DNA of 12,283 nucleotides from Planctomycetales bacterium (GTDB lineage: Bacteria; Planctomycetota; SZUA-567): positions 1 to 12,283 of the forward strand of contig BNUQ01000056.1 in the NCBI GenBank assembly GCA_025997475.1, in the 5' to 3' direction. How positions within the stretch are numbered: position 1 is the first letter of the stretch; each line of letters begins with the position of its first letter. Under the pieces are notes generated by a model, which was not told where the DNA came from, searched no databases, and was given only the letters and a program-made list of their open reading frames with translations. Below are positions 12,234-12,283 of this stretch, one piece after another. A program made the translations under genes and the position numbers.

Positions 12234-12283
12234 ACCTTGCGCTGAAATTGGACTATCGCAAAGTCAAAGAAGCGCCGTCGTAT
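12174..12283 (-). repeat. Inverted exact copy of a barrel-gene segment at the right contig end
   Basis: Positions 12174-12283 are the exact reverse complement of 10762-10871 (n pairs with 23045-n), checked block by block. The junction falls in GAAAACGACGAC, which is nearly shared by both sequences, so a short homology probably guided the join. It interrupts the tssJ-like gene. With the left end showing the same structure, this is most likely an amplification or assembly chimera. Confidence 0.9.

Overview
This 12.3 kb window comes from a Gram-negative bacterium with a two-membrane envelope that I cannot place in a phylum. The evidence is an autotransporter with a beta-barrel, a second predicted outer-membrane barrel protein, and two type VI secretion (T6SS) parts (a PAAR spike tip and a TssJ-like lipoprotein). 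Base composition is moderately GC-rich. Both ends carry exact inverted copies (122 and 110 bp) of genes lying further inside the window. This is the signature of inverted chimeras at contig ends, such as those made by multiple displacement amplification or assembly, so the window is probably one whole contig from amplified or uncultured material.

Layout. Plus strand, 145-4584: RNase HI (rnhA); a membrane-anchored coiled-coil protein with a BRCT-like C-terminus; a degenerate NAD(P)H-hydrate dehydratase homologue overlapping by 4 nt (ATGA) an ECF-type sigma factor with a long C-terminal extension; then a PAAR protein. Minus strand, 11433-4562, read right to left: a predicted outer-membrane barrel protein; an Rpn-family PD-(D/E)XK nuclease followed by two extra copies of its C-terminal tail; a frame-disrupted autotransporter ending at a strong intrinsic terminator; and a protein with cyclic-nucleotide-binding-like folds that overlaps the PAAR gene tail to tail. 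At the far right a tssJ-like gene starts on the plus strand and is cut by the chimeric end.

Three signals stand out. (1) The autotransporter has a run of 12 C right after an ATG with a ribosome binding site. With 12 C the signal peptide is out of frame; with 10 or 13 C it is in frame. This is the classic design of a phase-variable surface protein, captured here in the OFF state. A second single-base shift near the 3' end removes the last beta-strand. (2) The Rpn nuclease has a strong internal ribosome binding site and ATG in front of its C-terminal 70 codons. The same RBS-ATG-tail module is repeated downstream as a free-standing 59-codon gene and a decayed 32-codon remnant. This matches the idea of an intragenic antitoxin (RpnS-like) that has been copied out as a separate gene. 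(3) The intergenic regions hold two repeat families: a modular palindromic element in four copies (48 to 184 bp), and short tandem repeats of 7 bp (once 14 bp) with differing sequences, placed upstream of gene starts.

Apart from the NnrD-like/sigma pair, the genes show no clear shared pathway. The window looks like an accessory region of surface, secretion and nuclease genes separated by repeats.
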